NCBI GenBank assembly: GCA_045809745.1
Contig: JBJMXE010000147.1
Span: forward strand, 1 to 8,884
Length of the DNA stretch: 8,884 bases
Reading direction: 5' to 3'
From: DATFCK01 sp045809745
Lineage (GTDB): Bacteria > Verrucomicrobiota > Verrucomicrobiia > Chthoniobacterales > UBA10450
This document shows positions 7,112 to 8,884 of the stretch, piece by piece. The translations under genes were made by a program, and so were the position numbers. The notes under the pieces were generated by a model that was not told the DNA's origin, did no database searches, and saw only the letters and a list, made by a program, of their open reading frames with translations. How positions within the stretch are numbered: position 1 is the first letter of the stretch; the number at the start of each line of letters is the position of its first letter.

Positions 7112-7136
7112 AAAGTCCCGATTAGGACTCGACTTT
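7112..7136 (+). terminator. Weak hairpin with two alternative stems, possible operon end
   Basis: AAAGTC (7112-7117) pairs with GACTTT (7131-7136), and AGTCC (7114-7118) pairs with GGACT (7125-7129) around a six-base loop. The two stems use overlapping bases and exclude each other. A short T-run (7134-7137) ends the outer stem. It is too AT-rich and short for a confident Rho-independent terminator. Confidence 0.2.
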
Positions 7137-7168
7137 TGACAATATTTCTGGCGTAATCTCCAACTCCG

Positions 7169-7188
7169 CCCGCCCAACCGTCCCACCC
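7169..7188 (-). promoter_or_regulatory. Canonical G-quadruplex motif (G-rich strand is minus)
   Basis: Four CCC runs on the + strand at 7169-7171, 7173-7175, 7182-7184 and 7186-7188 are separated by 1, 6 and 1 bases. On the minus strand this fits G3 N1-7 repeated four times. It lies about 90 bases before the start of the secreted protein gene. The motif is plain in the sequence; that it folds or regulates anything is inference. Confidence 0.45.
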
Positions 7189-7190
7189 AC

Positions 7191-7219
7191 CGGACTCGTG
7201 CGGATGATTTTATGATAAT
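7191..7219 (+). promoter_or_regulatory. Possible sigma70-type promoter for the secreted protein gene
   Basis: GATAAT at 7214-7219 (overlapped by TATGAT at 7211-7216) matches five of six bases of the -10 consensus. CGGACT at 7191-7196 is a poor -35 (three of six) at 17-base spacing. A transcript from here would have a leader of about 55 bases before ATG 7280. This is the best -10 in the gap, but support is weak without a good -35. Confidence 0.22.
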
Positions 7220-7279
7220 CACAGATAAAGCCTGTCAATTTACCTCGTGACTTTTCCTGAAAATATAAGATTCTCGCCA

Positions 7280-8884
7280 ATGCAAGTTCCCCCTCGGACT
7301 GCCCTGTGCGCTTTTGCCGCTGCGCTTTTTCTCTGCGCCGCTGCCGCGCACGCTCAGATCCTTCAGAACGGTAGTTTCGAGAACGATTATGCCGGCTGGA
7401 CCGCTAGCGGCCATCAAGGCATCGCAACTAACGATTCCACTCATCCGGCCACCGACGGCGCGAAGGTGGTGGTATTGAATCCGAACGACCAGAGCACGAA
7501 CGCTCTCTTGGCCCAAACATTCCCAACCGTGCCGGGCCAGCGTTACGAGCTTTCGTTCGATTACGGGTGCGTCGGTCCGATCTCCGATCAACGCCTGGAG
7601 GTGCTGCTCGAGGGTAACGGCATTCTGGTCGATAACACCATCATCATTTCGGGTCCGTATCCGCAGCCATTCTATGTGCCGCAGCACATTACCTTTATCG
7701 CGAACAGTGTCAGCACGAAGCTGACGTTTCTCGACGCCTCCTATACCTACGTTTCCCTGGATTCGATGTTGGATAACGTCCAGGTCAATCCGGTTAGCGC
7801 GAACGCGCCGCTCATCACCACCCAGCCACAAAGCACCTACGCTCCGCAGGGCAATAACGCAGTCTTCAGCGTGACCGCGTCCGGCGCTACGTCTTACCAG
7901 TGGCAGTTCGACGGGGTCAATATTTCCGGCGCCAATTCCAGCACTTACACGGTGACGAACGCGGATTTGTCAAAGGCCGGTAACTACAGCGTCATTGTTA
8001 CCAACGCGACGACATCGGTGAGCAGTTCGGCCGCAACTCTGACCGTCGTTCCTGCCGGCATCCTGCTCAACGGCAGTTTCGAATACGGCTCGGCCGGGTG
8101 GACCTACAGCGGCAGTAACGTTTCAACTTCTACTAACACCGGCTACGGCGTGACCGATGGCGCGAATCTGTCCCATTTCAACTGGGGTCAACAACCGGCG
8201 ACCGGCAACGTGTTTCAGACGTTTAATACCATTCCCGGCGAAACCTATGTGGTCGATTTCGACCTCGGTGCCTTCTCGCTGGTTAATCACGACGAACAAC
8301 GGTGCCGGGTCAGCGTGACTGACGGGTCGAACGCGACGCTGGTGACTCACGATTTTTCGGTATTTGCGCCTGCCAACGGCGGCAGTTACAGCCCGCAGGA
8401 GATCAGTTTTGTGGCTACTGGTTCTACCGCGACGCTAACCTTCCTGGACATCTCCCCCACAACTACCAACGTCGATCTGCTGCTCGACAACGTTCGCGTG
8501 CGTTTGCAAAACGCCCCGCTAATAACGAGTCAACCGGCGAACGAGACGGTAGTGGTGGGCGATCCGGTGTCATTCAGTGTGACTGCGGTTGGCCAGGCGC
8601 CGCTCCACTATCAGTGGCGGTTTAACAACGGCGGATCGTGGATTCCGGTTGGCGGCGATTCGAGCACGTTCACGATTCCTTCAGCTCAAACCTCCGATCA
8701 GGGGCTGTATGATGTGATCGTCACGAACGGCGCCGGCAATATAACGAGCAGCTCCGCAAGTCTAACGGTGTTCGTGCCGGGGGTATTCGCGAACGGTAGT
8801 TTCGAATCAGATTACGCCGCCTGGACTGCTACCGGTAACCAGTCCGTGGTAGCTGCGGGCAACGGATTTACTGTGACGGACGGA
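7280..8884 (+). CDS. Secreted modular protein: alternating DUF642-like and Ig-like domains (3' end outside the window)
   Basis: The frame stays open from ATG 7280 to the window edge: 535 codons with no stop, so the C-terminus is missing. Residues 1-25 are a signal peptide with Arg6, a hydrophobic Ala/Leu core and an AHA|Q cleavage site. Modules follow: a galactose-binding-like/DUF642-type domain at about 30-170 (NGSFE 30-34 to LDNVQV 164-169); an Ig-like domain at about 176-258 (core W208, G-N-Y236, no cysteines); a second DUF642-like domain at 264-407 (NGSFE 264-268, LDNVRV 402-407); a second Ig-like domain at 412-500 (W446, Y477); and a third NGSFE module from 505. Such proteins are exported and are thought to bind carbohydrate or mediate adhesion; the missing end may hold a catalytic or sorting domain. 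ATG 7280 is chosen because it places the signal peptide at the N-terminus; GTG 7247 is in frame but less plausible. No Shine-Dalgarno site is seen. The 280-base gap suggests its own transcription. Confidence 0.85.
   Translation, partial: MQVPPRTALCAFAAALFLCAAAAHAQILQNGSFENDYAGWTASGHQGIATNDSTHPATDGAKVVVLNPNDQSTNALLAQTFPTVPGQRYELSFDYGCVGPISDQRLEVLLEGNGILVDNTIIISGPYPQPFYVPQHITFIANSVSTKLTFLDASYTYVSLDSMLDNVQVNPVSANAPLITTQPQSTYAPQGNNAVFSVTASGATSYQWQFDGVNISGANSSTYTVTNADLSKAGNYSVIVTNATTSVSSSAATLTVVPAGILLNGSFEYGSAGWTYSGSNVSTSTNTGYGVTDGANLSHFNWGQQPATGNVFQTFNTIPGETYVVDFDLGAFSLVNHDEQRCRVSVTDGSNATLVTHDFSVFAPANGGSYSPQEISFVATGSTATLTFLDISPTTTNVDLLLDNVRVRLQNAPLITSQPANETVVVGDPVSFSVTAVGQAPLHYQWRFNNGGSWIPVGGDSSTFTIPSAQTSDQGLYDVIVTNGAGNITSSSASLTVFVPGVFANGSFESDYAAWTATGNQSVVAAGNGFTVTDG
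7367..8884 (+). repeat. Tandem two-domain protein repeat (period about 234-241 residues)
   Basis: The block 'NGSFE module + Ig-like module' begins at 7367, 8069 and 8792 (residues 30, 264 and 505); the third copy is cut by the window edge. Equivalent landmarks recur at similar distances: LDNV at residues 164 and 402, APLIT at 176 and 412, core Trp at 208 and 446, Tyr at 236 and 477. The repeat is diverged at DNA level, with short near-identical stretches only around the NGSFE codons. Confidence 0.75.

Larger units (their letters stand above)
7001..7279. other. Gene-free intergenic region with inverted repeats and a G4 motif
   Basis: About 280 bases separate the methyltransferase stop from the ATG of the secreted modular protein. 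I see no coding frame with family signatures, no tRNA and no known riboswitch motif. It holds an interrupted inverted repeat (7021-7036 with 7084-7096), two competing small hairpins (7112-7136), a C-rich segment that is a G-quadruplex motif on the minus strand (7169-7188), and an AT-rich segment just before the next gene. It is the natural place for the end of the glycan operon and the start of a new transcript. Confidence 0.6.

Noticed and set aside
7136..7141. Perfect TTGACA -35 box
   Set aside because: At 16-18 bases downstream there is no -10-like hexamer (the sequence is around CTCCAA). The only TAAT-like match (7154-7159) is at 12 bases, which is too close.
7264..7269. TATAAG as a -10 element just before ATG 7280
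   Set aside because: No -35-like hexamer lies 15-19 bases upstream, and a transcript from here would be nearly leaderless. It is kept only as a remote possibility.
7235..7831. A 198-codon open frame on the minus strand over the start of the secreted protein
   Set aside because: The + strand encodes a signal peptide followed by well-ordered DUF642-like and Ig-like modules through the same bases. The antisense translation shows no domain.
1..8884. tRNA, rRNA, CRISPR array, insertion sequence, integrase or attachment site
   Set aside because: I looked for direct-repeat/spacer periodicity, transposase motifs, terminal inverted repeats and cloverleaf-like segments and saw none.

Overview
The window most resembles the genome of a Gram-negative bacterium of the Verrucomicrobiota (Chthoniobacter/Udaeobacter/Pedosphaera-like). 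The main clue is the unfinished gene at the right end. It encodes a secreted protein in which 'NGSFE…LDNV.V' galactose-binding-like (DUF642-type) modules alternate with cysteine-free Ig-like modules of the 'ITTQPQS…YQW…G.Y.VIVTN…LTV' type. Such proteins are very common in that phylum. Weak use of Shine-Dalgarno sites and a moderately GC-rich composition fit this, but the placement is an inference and not proven by a marker gene.

Layout, all on the + strand: (1) 2-241, the 3' end of an unrecognised gene. (2) 346-1599, a PP-loop ATP-pyrophosphatase related to QueC, with a QueC-like four-cysteine zinc site. (3) 1672-3321, a GMC-family FAD-dependent alcohol oxidoreductase. (4) 3399-5078 (or from 3432), a multi-pass GT-C membrane glycosyltransferase. 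(5) 5118-6197, a GtrB/DPM1-like GT2 polyprenyl-phosphate glycosyltransferase with two C-terminal membrane helices. (6) 6194-7000, a SAM-dependent methyltransferase that overlaps the GT2 gene by ATGA. (7) 7001-7279, a gene-free stretch with inverted repeats, a G-quadruplex motif on the minus strand and a possible promoter. (8) 7280 to the end, the 5' part of a large modular secreted protein, cut off by the window edge.

Genes 2-6 look like one operon for making or decorating a surface glycan or glycolipid. The GT2 enzyme would charge polyprenyl phosphate with a sugar on the cytoplasmic face. The GT-C enzyme would transfer that sugar on the periplasmic face. The GMC oxidoreductase, the methyltransferase and the PP-loop enzyme would tailor the sugar or its acceptor. 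No flippase, polymerase or glycan exporter is visible here, so the operon depends on genes elsewhere.

The least ordinary element is the QueC-like enzyme beside a GMC oxidoreductase in a glycosylation operon. Nothing around it belongs to queuosine biosynthesis or to known QueC-containing defence systems. A carboxylate-activating step (amide or nitrile formation) on a glycan or lipid precursor is a testable but speculative idea.
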